Shown: piece after piece, positions 54,178 through 64,000 of the stretch
Position numbering within the stretch: the stretch's first letter is position 1
How the letters are laid out: the number at the start of each line of letters is the position of its first letter
DNA from: Chionoecetes opilio
Taxonomy: Eukaryota; Arthropoda; Malacostraca; Decapoda; Majidae
NCBI GenBank assembly: GCA_016584305.1
Contig: JACEEZ010000005.1
Coordinates: 79,923 to 143,922, forward strand
DNA length: 64,000 nt
Reading direction: 5' to 3'
Notes under the pieces: model-generated
The model's input: only the letters and a program-made list of their open reading frames with translations
Database searches by the model: none
Told to the model about the DNA's origin: nothing
Made by a program: the position numbers and the translations under genes

Positions 54178-55435
54178 TTGGTATACCTTTACAATAAATC
54201 CTTACTCGTAGAAATTGTGATTTTTCAAAGTGGTTCATATCAAATGGAGTCATTCATACTTAGGCGTCACCAAATACTATGCAATAGCTCCAAACAATAT
54301 CGAGGCAATTACTACGGTCGCAATTGACTTACAGCCTTTGAGTATTGTTTGTATACTAAGCCTTTCGCTATATTATAGGTTTTCTTTCAAATACATTATA
54401 TCTAATAGTTGACTGCCGCAGATTTTTTTATTATGCGTACACATGTATTGATCTAGTGGGAAGTATTGCGCTGTATTACCATTATCACATATTTTGTTTA
54501 GTAATCATGCCTGTTTATCCTTAGTAAACATTTAAATCTTTACTTATTGTTGAGAGCAGTTGTATTGTCTTGTTCTCTCATACCCCACGCCTCAATTTGT
54601 CGTTCAGGAAGCGTGGAGTTCGAGAGTACAAGTAAGTACAACTCCCAGCTATCAGGAGATATATAAATGTTTATGGAGGTTAAACAGGTGTGATCATTCA
54701 ACAAAATTTGTGATGATGGTTGTACAGAGAAGTACTTACCCACAAAATAAATCAGTGTACATATAATACAGTTATAACTGCGTCACTCAAATGATCTGAG
54801 ATAATTTAGATTTGCAAGGATAGTATACAAACAAGACTTAAATCTGCATATTTGAAAGAAAAAAAATGCTTAGTTTAGCAAGACCTGCTTTAGAACAAAT
54901 ATTGAAATCATTTATTTAAAGCAGTTTTAGTATTGAACTGAACATACCTCATCAAAGATTTAGTTACATAGAACTGTGATAATAATAATAGCAATATTAT
55001 GAAATTCTTAACTGCGGCTCCTAAATCACTATTCGTAAGCTTCATGATTTTGTGATAATTATAATACGAAAATACTAATGTCTTTTCTCGAAATTAAAGT
55101 CAAGTGCGATCAGTAATTCTGCTCAGTCTTGAAAATGGGTCTTAAAGTATCTACCGATTCGCCTCACTTTGTTAAATGAATATTTCTTACTGAACCATTA
55201 CAATATTGTTTGTCCCAAAAACTGTGTCCAAGCTAATATTGAACGGATGTGGTAATGGACAAAGTGTATTTATACTCACTACTGAAGAGGAGGAAGAGAA
55301 GGGGCGGCGTACGCGGCACAATCTTCGTTCATAAGGGCCTGTTGGAAACCACAACAATAAGGTAATGTAATATTCAGAGAAATTGCACCTTTTACAACAC
55401 TTACAATGAATGTATGTGAAGGTAAGTATTCAAGG
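54178..55435. other. No gene supported
   Basis: A/T-rich sequence. A short - strand segment at about 55280-55350 (ALMNEDCAAYAAPSLPPLQ, preceded by a TTTCCAACAG acceptor) could be a terminal exon, but the evidence is weak. Confidence 0.35.
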
Positions 55436-55439
55436 CTGT

Positions 55440-55525
55440 GTGTAGGTGTGCGTGTGCGTGTGCGTGTGTGTGTGCGTGTGCGTGTAGGTGTGTGCGTGTG
55501 ACTGTGTGTGTGTGTGCGCGCGCAA
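55440..55525. repeat. (GT)n/(GTGCGT)n microsatellite
   Basis: GT units with many GC variants. Confidence 0.95.
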
Positions 55526-55529
55526 TTCA

Positions 55530-56409
55530 TCCACGGTCCCATCACCCGCTGAACATGAGATCTCTAGCTGTTACCCTCCTAAAAATAGGTAAGAGCTCAG
55601 TGACAAATTTTTTGGTAGAACTGCGCCTTCACACACCTCACACAGCCCATCTCCTTGCTCAAAGAGGGACAGTAACTGCTTGCACTCTCACCGTAAAACC
55701 TTAGGGGATTGAGCGGACTTTTAACTCTCGTCCGGTTTAAAGCCAGACTGAGAAGTTTTCAGTTTTCCACCAAGTCATGCAACCGTGTGTGTGTGTGTGT
55801 GTTTGTGTTCAGTTAGGTACTTATGATATCTAGTTGGAATCTTCTCTTTTATGTTTCTTTTGATCTTTCTTAACACTTCTTACATATACCATAAACGCCC
55901 CTAGATTCCCTGAGCCGAAGGTTTTCCATGAGAAAGATCAATGTCAATTACTCATCGGAAGCGTCTGTCACAATGGAGTGGTGTATCTTCTTTGATGCTT
56001 ATTTATTCACGGATATATATATATATATATATGACTTTCTCGCTTTCTGATTCTGTGACGAGGACGAGGGAATTTTATTTAGATTTCAAGTAAAGTTTGA
56101 CACTTCGTGAAACTCAACCGTCGATGTGAGATAAACTTTGTACCTAAATGGGTTTTTTTCCTCCTTTTTTTTTGGTTGCATGTACATTATATATTTATGA
56201 AGTTTTTTTCTTTCACATAATGACATGAAAACTATGATATAAAACAAAATTTGTTATCCTCATGGATTAATAAACTTTTTTCTCTCATAACTTTCTTTTT
56301 TCTCACTGGCAAATATAGTTAAGAAAAGCTGTTCCATGACGCTTGTAACTCAATAATGAATTCGAAAATATATTGCAGCTTTAACAAAGGCCTAATTGAG
56401 TTGGATTTC
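55530..56409. other. No gene seen
   Basis: T-rich sequence with short GT and TA runs. No exon was supported. Confidence 0.4.
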
Positions 56410-56750
<341 letters not shown>

Positions 56751-56847
56751 ACAAATTACGATACTTAAGTTGAATCAATCGATACTCCAGGCACTAAGAA
56801 GTATGTCCTCATCGGATGCCTGGTCGAAGTAAATAGCGCCAAACTAA

Positions 56848-57045
56848 TTAAGAGATATAATGAAATACAATATTGTGGAGCCCACCTCTCAAGACATCTT
56901 TCCAGCAGTGGTCGTCTCCCTGAAAGATCCTTGACTGAAACCCGCTGCAGATTTGGAGAACCCAGACCAATGGCATCCAGATTCGTGCTGGGTGTTCCTG
57001 GCAGTTCATCAGCTCCCATGCAAAGTGGAAGATGGCAAACAAAAT
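56848..57045 (-). CDS. Possible terminal exon of an unknown gene
   Basis: On the - strand a good acceptor (TTTTTTCTATTTCCTTACAG) precedes 65 codons and a stop. The product reads ILFAIFHFAWELMNCQEHPA, then RIWMPLVWVLQICSGFQ and RIFQGDDHCWKDVLRGGLHN, ending HYIS. The mixed Trp/Cys/His composition is not like the surrounding simple repeats. Two hydrophobic patches could be membrane-associated. I do not recognise the family. No upstream exon was identified between 57046 and the window end, and no AATAAA is close downstream, so the call is tentative. Confidence 0.4.
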   Translation of the reverse strand: MLFAIFHFAWELMNCQEHPARIWMPLVWVLQICSGFQSRIFQGDDHCWKDVLRGGLHNIVFHYIS

Positions 57046-57329
57046 CTGTAAGGAAATAGAAAAAAGCTTAAATTAGACCCAAACAACCCAACTTCATAAA
57101 ATGTGTTGCAGAACTGTCACAAAGGAGAAGGTGTTGCTAAAAGAGAGGTCACTATAAATATATTGTTGCATGTAAGAGTAGAGGAGTATAAACAGAGGCA
57201 CATGGGAGCTATTCAGTCTATGACTCTTTCCTGGAGGCTGACGCCATGGACCTATGAAGAAAGGTAAAGTAAAGACGGGAGCTTACGTTATGCTGCGCGT
57301 GGCCTCTATGCTCATCTCAGTCGCATTAG

Positions 57330-57560
57330 CCCTTGAGCCTGCTGTCGTGGGTGAGAACCCGTTACCCCGGGACACTGGGTTAGTGTGACATCCGGGTGTG
57401 TCGTCATCCATGTCGCCCCCGTGGTGTAGTGGCTAGCGCGCCTAGCTACGAATCTGTGGGCTCTGGTCGAATCTGTCAGGACGTCTGCGTCAGCACTAGC
57501 TGTACCTTCCTTTCGGGATGTTGATAAATGGTACATCGGAACCCGGGGTAACTGGGTACC
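57330..57560 (+). mobile_element. tRNA-derived SINE, family C, copy 2
   Basis: GTGGTGTAGTGGCTAGCGCG is box A-type; CTGGTCGAATC is a weak box B. The 3' body has GGTAACTGGGTACCAGAGGG. Sequence before the head (GTTAGTGTGACATCCGGGTG) is shared with the 47580 copy, so the element may begin upstream of the tRNA part. Confidence 0.65.
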
Positions 57561-57735
57561 AGAGGGAAGGAATGTTAATATACATTGGAAATGTGATTTA
57601 CAATAATTATTACACATGTATTCAAGTCAAACCCGTTCATACAAACTGCAAACCCCACCACCGTACTGTCTTTACTTTCAAAGAGAGTGACTTTGTGTTT
57701 AGTTGGTAGGACAAAAACAATATTTAGGACTGTTT

Positions 57736-57793
57736 AGGAGAGAGAGAGAAGAGAGAGGAGAGAGAGAGAGAAGAGCAAGGAGAGAGAGAGAGA

Positions 57794-57892
<99 letters not shown>

Positions 57893-58012
57893 GAGAGAGA
57901 GAGGAGAGAGAGAGAAGAGAGATGGACGAGAAGAGAGAGAGAGAGACGAAGAAGAGAGAGAGAGAGGAGAGAAGAAGAGACGAGGAGAGGAGAGAGAGAG
58001 AGAGAGATTCTG
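57736..58012. repeat. (GA)n microsatellite
   Basis: A GA tract with AAG, GGA and GACGA interruptions. Confidence 0.97.
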
Positions 58013-58078
58013 TCAGTCAATGCGCACGCACTCATGCATGAATGCATTCAGACAAACAAGGCAATACAAGATCTTAAC

Positions 58079-58110
58079 ACACACACACACACACACACAT
58101 ACACATACAC

Positions 58111-58166
<56 letters not shown>
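58079..58166. repeat. (CA)n microsatellite
   Basis: CA units with TA variants. Confidence 0.97.
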
Positions 58167-58167
<1 letters not shown>

Positions 58168-58194
58168 CAGCAGCAGCAACCACCCGTAAATATC

Positions 58195-59040
58195 CCTCCA
58201 CCACATCCACACAGTAGCGTAGCGAGGTATCTATCGATGGGCCCCCTGAGGGGGGGCACATCTGTGTATGGGGGGGCACTATGGCAAGCATGGAGCTCAG
58301 GGAGATTCTGATCTATAATAATATAAGCGAAAGTGTGTGTCTGTGTGTGTGTGTGGTATAGGTTCCGCCCCCGTGTGAATCCCATCAATGGCAGTTTGGA
58401 ACCAGGTTGACCAGGGAGGTTTAACCCATTTATGGATGATCGATCATTATTTTTTTTAGTAGGCCTATTAGCGAGAATGTGAGAAAAAAAGTGGGTTGCA
58501 GAATTGAGGAAACCTTGATGTAGGTTTGAAGGGTAATGGTGAGGAATGGTGGGGTGATGGGTGTGGGGTGATGGGTGAGTGAATAGGGTGGGGGGTGAGG
58601 GTGATGGGTGAGGGAATAGGGGGGGGAGATGGGTAATGGGTGAGTGAATGGGTGTGTGGTGAGGTAATGAGTGAGGAATGGGTGGGGGTGATGGTTAATG
58701 GGCGAGTGAATGGGTTGGGGGTGATGTGCAAGGGTTGGCGTTAATACATACATTTCTACATCCATGATTTCAGGAAAGTTAGAAGGGGCTATCTGGAGAG
58801 TCTGTGTTTGGTGGGCCGTAGGCCCACCAATAGCCCTCCGCAGGAGCTAGCCAAAAAGTACGCCCGGGGGGCAGCTTTGCGGCTAGTGCCACATAAAAGG
58901 GTATTAGGGTATGTCGTCAGTCACAAGTCCAAACAGATTACGGCAGCCATGGCCAGTGGGAGGGGGTCACCGGGGGGGTTCCGCCTCTGGATTCTCACGT
59001 TCCCCCCCGTAGCTACGCCACTGGCTATAGCCGATCAAAT
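58195..59040 (+). mobile_element. hAT-like composite repeat, copy B (holds a Helitron)
   Basis: It is the reverse counterpart of 44405-45118: CAGTAGCGTAGCGAGGTATC at 58212 and GTAGCTACGCCACTG at 59008-59022, with the shared GGCTATAGCCGATC beyond the end. Helitron copy 4 is inserted at 58312-58886. Confidence 0.75.
58312..58886 (+). mobile_element. Non-autonomous Helitron, copy 4
   Basis: It starts TCTATAATAATATAAGCG after A (58311) and ends GCGGCTAG before T (58887). The hairpin is degraded (CGCCCGGGGGGCAG). It is shorter than the others, with a rearranged minisatellite. The empty site is available in the other copy of the host repeat (44969-44983). Confidence 0.9.
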
Positions 59041-59369
59041 TTTAGCTAAATCCGACAATATTTAGGAGTAGTTATTCACTTTTTGGCTCACGAATGGTTC
59101 CACTCCCCTTACGCGAATGGGTCTTATGGTAAGTGGCAGCTCGCTTCGCTCGCTGCCAATAATCCTATACACCACCTTGAAACTGACTGGTAACATAAAT
59201 GAGAACCGAAACAAAACTACCGTCCAAACAAACTTCTCCTCCAAAGATAAGTCAGTCAGTCAGTCGTCAGTCTCTCATACTGACACACGATGAAAATATA
59301 ACAAACACGTCCCCACATACACAGTCCAGCACGTGATCAGGCCGTGGGTGAAACAAAAACACCATAAAA
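59041..59369. other. No gene seen
   Basis: It contains the GCTCGCTTCGCTCGCTGCCA stretch, a (CAGT)n run near 59253, and A/T-rich sequence. No exon was supported. Confidence 0.4.
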
Positions 59370-59377
59370 GCCCAGCC

Positions 59378-60592
59378 GGCCCACTCCATCACACGCACGC
59401 CACAACAGCCACTCCATCACACGCACGCCACAACAGCCACTCCATCACACGCACGCCACAACAGCCACTCCATCACACGCACGCCACAACAGCCACTCAT
59501 AAACACGCACGCCACAACAGTCACTCCATCACACGCACGCCACAACAGCCACTCCATCACACGCACGCCACAAACAGCACCTCCATCACACGCACGCCAC
59601 ACAGCCCTCCATCACACGCACGCCACAACAGCCACTCCATCACACGCACGCCACAACAGCCACTCCATCACACGCACGCCACAACAGCCACTCCATCACA
59701 CGCACGCCATAACAGCCACTCCATCACACGCACGCCACAACAGCCACTCCATCACACGCAACGCCAACAACAGCCACTCCAATCACACCACGCCAACAAC
59801 AGTCACTCCATCACACGCACGCCACAACAGCCACTCCATCACACGCACGCCACAACAGCACTCCATCACACGCACGCCACAACAGCCACTCCATCACACC
59901 ACGCCACAACACCACTCCATCACCACCACCACCCACAACAGCCACTCCATCCACGCACGCCACAACAGCCACTCCATCACACGCACGCCACAACACCCAC
60001 TCATCACACGCACGCCACAACAGCCACTCCATACACGCACGCCACAACAGCCACTCCATCACACGCACGCCACAACAGCCACTCCATCACACGCACGCCA
60101 CAACAGCCACTCCATCACACGCACGCCACAACAGCCACTCCATCACACGCACGCCACAACAGCCACTCCATCACACGCACGCCACAACAGCCACTCCATC
60201 ACACGCACGCCACAACAGCCACTCCATCACAACGCACGTCATAAACAGCCACTCCCATCACACGCACGCCATAACAGCCACTCCATCACACGCACGCCAT
60301 AACAGCCACTCCATCACACGCACGCCACAACAGCCACTCCATCACACGCACGCCACAACAGCCACTCCATCACACGCACGCCACAACAGCCACTCCATCA
60401 CACGCACGCCACAACAGCCACTCCATCACACGCACGCCACAACAGCCACTCCTCAACCGCACGCCACAACAGCCACTCCATCACACGCACGCCACAACAG
60501 CTACTCCATCACACGCACGCCACAACAGCCACTCCATCACACGCACGCCACAACAGCCACTCCCATCACACGCACGCCATAACAGCCACTCA
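59378..60592. repeat. 28-bp minisatellite array, arm B
   Basis: About 43 units of CCACTCCATCACACGCACGC + CACAACAG in the + direction. Degraded units lie in the middle (59760-60030) and clean ones flank them. The 303-residue + strand frame is a repeat artefact. Confidence 0.97.
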
Positions 60593-61212
60593 CTTCATAC
60601 AAACACTTACCACAAATTGATCCATATTACCTTATCCTTTCATCTTCGCTGGTTTCTCACTCCAGATCTTTCTCAGTCTCTAGTCACAGACTTATTCTCT
60701 TCTGGTCCGTAATTGTAAGTTGTCGGCACACCCCTCAGCGGCAACTCGTCCGCGTGTGGCCGCCAGCTCGCCACTGAATTGACTCCAATTACCGGCCAGC
60801 AAAACAATCGAACCCAGTGTCGAAGCTTCGGAGCACCGTTCACTGATGCCTCGGTAGAGTAAATAGCCTTGACGTATATGAGTTTCATATGCTTATTTTT
60901 AACCTGTATTGTACTTTAAGATAGCATGTTCATAAGCAAAGTACTCGCAGTGTTATGGTTATCGTTGATTAAAATGTAAATTTCATTCTTCACCGCATAG
61001 AATTACATTGATGACGGGAATCATTCATTAACACAACGATAGTTTGACTAGAAGCTGAACCTAAATATACGCAGACCTTTACACTAATGAATTGTTAATA
61101 ATGTCAGATAGTCCTTTTATTAATTTCACGCTCTTGCATCTGAATAAAAATAATTTTTAGAAATTATATGGTTTATTAGCTGGAAACAAGAATGGTTGCG
61201 TACACTCTATAG

Positions 61213-62607
61213 CAGTGATTCTTAACCTTTTTACCACCACGCCCCCGTTAGTAGTTGGTTCTTGCCTCCATGCCCTCCTTCACTTCTTCAACCAAGATAT
61301 ATCAAAACAATCCAGAATCAGAAAGAAAACAGAAAAATGCGTGTTTTTAGCACTATTATTGTGCACATAATTACAAATTTACACCATAGTAGATTTAGTT
61401 AAGATCAAGTTTAAGGGCCACCGCACACCAGAAGCTACGCGCTCTAATAATCATTATTGAAATAACAGTATTAATGACAATGATAATAACAAAAAATACC
61501 ATTGCATAAATATCTACGTAGTGAAATATGGCAAGGCGTCACCGCAGAGTTGTTCAGCCACACTTGCTTCTCTGTAGCGACTTTCTTCGCTCACCCTCGC
61601 GAGTGAGCTTTATGTTAAAGCGAAGGCCGAGCTTCAAGTTAAATACTTGGCAGTTCTTCCTTTTTCTCTTTTCTCTCTTGGCTCACGCCCCCCTAGGTAA
61701 TTCGAGAGAACTGAAACTCGAAAATGCCAGTGGTCGCTGGCAGTTTAAACTCACAAGTTGATAATAAGTTGGTCTACTGGAAAACAAAATATGGGCTTAT
61801 TCCACTGCACTTAAAACACAAAAATATAATATTAAGAACGATTTTCTTCTATATGTATATTGTGTAGAAGCCTGATTTTGCTAATCATGTATTTAACCAA
61901 ATAACCATGAAGGTTATAGTTGAGGAGGCGATGGAAATGTTACTCTATGATATTATATAGTCAATAACGAATGTTTAGAAGTTAATTATACCCAGGCAGT
62001 CATATTTTCCTGTTATTATTGTGTATCAATTAGATAGAAAGCCTGGAAGTGCAATGAGTCGACGCGTGAAGTCGCAATGTTTTGATTCAATCTTCCCGCC
62101 ACAATGCGCGGCATGCCGCCTCCACAATTATAACCTACTTGGTCGCAGCAACAGAACGATTTCGGCATTTTATATTCTTCTTTTTTCCAAAGCATTGTTT
62201 ATCGTATTTTGACAAGCGTTTGTCAGACGCAGCAGTACTGTCTTAGAAAACAGTCTGAACATCGCCCCCAATAAAACATGCTACAATATACATGTAAAAA
62301 ATATATTAAGCTTTGATACTCGAGGCGAGTAATTTGCATTAAATTGCTATCCTAGAACGTTCAATCGTAATGCATGTCATCCATACAATTAGTAGAACAA
62401 CAGAAGAACTATATTTTTTGGTATTCAGATGCGGTGCATCAATATTTATCCCAAAATTAATTTATGAAAATACGAGTCGCGGAGCCAAAACAGAGTAGAC
62501 CAACCTTTGAGTTAAAACTTCCAGTGGCATTTATCGAGTTTTAGTTCTCTAGAATTACCCACGCCCCCCTAGGTAATTACCCACGCCCCCCAGGTTAAGA
62601 ACCCTTT
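61213..62607. mobile_element. hAT-type MITE in arm B, interrupted
   Basis: It begins CAGTGATTCTTAACCTTTTT and ends CCAGGTTAAGAACCCTTTC, with TCTATAG- and TATATAG-like flanks. It is the same element as in arm A (39550-40119), here split by the AATT-type element. Confidence 0.65.
61699..62556. mobile_element. 850-bp TIR element with AATT target duplication, copy 2
   Basis: The element at 61703-62552 runs from CGAGAGAACTGAAACTCG to the inverted end TTTTAGTTCTCTAG. AATT lies on each side (61699-61702 and 62553-62556). It matches 51989-52865 over its whole length, including GCAATGAGTCGACGCGTGAA and GAGGCGAGTAATTTGCATTA. Non-coding. Confidence 0.92.
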
Positions 62608-62975
62608 CTATATAGAAAATCAAGAGCCGAGGAGGATGTTGAGAGGTATGGAAGAAGATTACAGACGTTTCTACATGGAGTAATTTTTCTTCCAGTTACA
62701 TATGCATGTAATCCAGACTAACAAAGAAAGTATTACACCTATAATATCATCACTAAGAACAGTAATGGCAGAACAATGCTTAACATGTTGCTGAACACAT
62801 GAATTTTCTATACTGTAGTTACTTTTTTAATTAAATATTTACCTGACCTCTTTATCACCGGATCATCCCTCCATATCTTGTTATGTCAATCTCCACCATT
62901 GTATTCAGCGTTTTGAAATCTAAGAAGCTCAAAGAAAAAAATATTACTTACATTTTTTTCCAAGCATTATTAAGA

Positions 62976-63167
62976 AAAATATCTTTATTGGTAGAGGTCA
63001 ATTTAACGACTGCACGCACCATCAAGTCACACTCTAAAAGTTGTCCCTGATGCATGACCACCAAGGTGACACGCACGGAAGTATACATAATATAGAGCGT
63101 CTATATTGATACTTATAACTTGTATTTCAATGCTAACAGGAGCACGCACACGCACACACACATGTGG
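62976..63167. other. No gene seen
   Basis: Short unrecognised spacer. Confidence 0.4.
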
Positions 63168-63470
63168 TACTCTGTGGTGTAAGGGATAGCACGCTCGGTC
63201 CACAACCGAGAAGTCCCGGGTTCTATCCCCGGGCGGAGCGGAAACAAATGGGTTGTTTCCTTAAAACCTGAGCCCCTGTCCACCCAGCAGTGAATGGGTA
63301 CCGGGTGTTAGCCGGGGTTTGTGACCTGCTCTCCGGGGTGCTGGCTTCGGCCAACACAAAGCAATAAGGATGAATTATATAAAAATGTTGATATGGAGAC
63401 AGGGCCACACGAGCATTACTCTGGCCCTGTAAAATACAACTAGATGAATACAACTAGATGAATACACACA
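63168..63470 (+). mobile_element. tRNA-derived SINE, family D (Val-like head)
   Basis: The head is TGTGGTGTAAGGGATAGCAC (box A-type) and GGGTTCTATCCCC (box B-type). An anticodon-like stem CTCGG/CCGAG has loop TCCACAA, which would give CAC (Val). A 200-base body follows and the 3' end is two units of ACAACTAGATGAAT. The acceptor ends do not pair well, so this is not a working tRNA. Confidence 0.85.
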
Positions 63471-63754
63471 CAGATCCTTTTCTTCCAGCATAAAGCCTTG
63501 CATCGTTTCCCTTTATACTTCCCGTCCAGCGGCGCGCTGTGGGGAGTGTGGAGACTAATTAATAATTAATTACTGTCATCAAGAAGTGACCACTTGAGAA
63601 AATTGTCTTCCTTTGTCCACCGCCGCCACCACTAACACCAACAACAAGACCACCACAGCCACCACAGAGAAGCAAAACGATGAAAAAATATACTTAAGCA
63701 TAGGTTGAATGAATTCTTTTTATGACGACTTTAATCACATAATAACAAAGGAGT

Positions 63755-63756
<2 letters not shown>
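63471..63756. other. No gene seen
   Basis: Contains a CCACCGCCGCCACCACTAAC low-complexity stretch. No exon was supported. Confidence 0.4.
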
Positions 63757-63800
<44 letters not shown>

Positions 63801-63817
63801 GGGAGAGAGAGGAGGGG

Positions 63818-63878
<61 letters not shown>

Positions 63879-63880
63879 GG

Positions 63881-63915
<35 letters not shown>

Positions 63916-63955
63916 GGGAGAGAGAGAGAGAGAGAGAGGGGAGAGAGAGAGAGAA
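63757..63955. repeat. (GA)n microsatellite
   Basis: A GA tract with GGGG and AAG interruptions near the window end. Confidence 0.97.
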
Positions 63956-64000
63956 GAAAAAAAAGTCTATTATGCCATTCACGCATCTCAGATAAATCCC

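Larger units (their letters stand above)
59370..62975 (-). repeat. Arm B of a long inverted repeat
   Basis: Reverse counterpart of 39187-42010. In order it holds the 28-bp minisatellite, unique-like sequence, the hAT-type MITE and the outer end at CAAGCATT (62970). It is longer than arm A because the AATT-type element is inserted at 61703-62552. Confidence 0.88.

Noticed and set aside
59333..60244. Open frame of 303 codons on the + strand
   Set aside because: It is the same 28-bp minisatellite in the other arm.
63172..63240. Val-type tRNA gene
   Set aside because: The anticodon and T arms look good, but the acceptor stem does not pair and a SINE body with tail repeats follows.

Overview
This 64 kb window is animal nuclear DNA. 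It has spliced genes with GT-AG introns, long CA/GA/TA microsatellites, tRNA-derived SINEs and several non-LTR retrotransposon families. The repeat families and gene style suggest a decapod crustacean, probably a crab. That identification rests on family recognition, not on a search. Most of the window is transposable-element and satellite sequence. A 58-base N gap lies at 22396-22453. All translations and alignments were done by eye.

Host genes. (1) A rhodopsin-like GPCR on the + strand, about 1.4-16.1 kb: exon 1 (start of TM1), a possible exon 2 at 5887, a TM4 exon at 12144-12264, and a 3' exon pair at 15491-16093 for TM5-TM7. Exons for most of TM2 and TM3 were not found. (2) A complete astacin-type zinc metalloprotease on the + strand, 27703-37175, in nine exons: signal peptide, propeptide, catalytic domain and two C-terminal ShKT domains, about 396 residues. 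(3) A possible terminal exon of an unknown gene on the - strand at 56848-57045.

Mobile DNA. 2.6-5.2 kb holds a 5'-truncated endonuclease/RT LINE; related copies lie at 14.3-15.2 and 17.9-19.4 kb, the last split by a SINE. 6.6-9.3 kb holds three nested non-autonomous DNA elements with clear target-site duplications. 8.6-11.9 kb holds remnants of a non-LTR ORF1, a DUF4371-type hAT transposase and a Penelope-like GIY-YIG element. Four related non-autonomous Helitrons sit at 12.8, 17.0, 32.2 and 58.3 kb. A deleted piggyBac lies at 19.5-20.7 kb and large fold-back elements at 21.2-22.7, 48.5-49.3 and 49.6-50.2 kb.

The most notable locus is 50502-54177. Terminal inverted repeats of about 310 bp flank an open frame with the acidic-residue pattern of XPG/FEN-type (PIN-like) nucleases and a C-terminal CXC-type cysteine cluster. 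This frame is interrupted by an 877-bp inverted-repeat element that duplicated the tetranucleotide AATT; removing the insert and one AATT keeps the reading frame. A second copy of the insert (61703-62552) also has AATT on both sides, and its empty site is present near 39.6 kb. That is because 39.2-42.0 and 59.4-63.0 kb are inverted copies of the same sequence, each with a 28-bp minisatellite.
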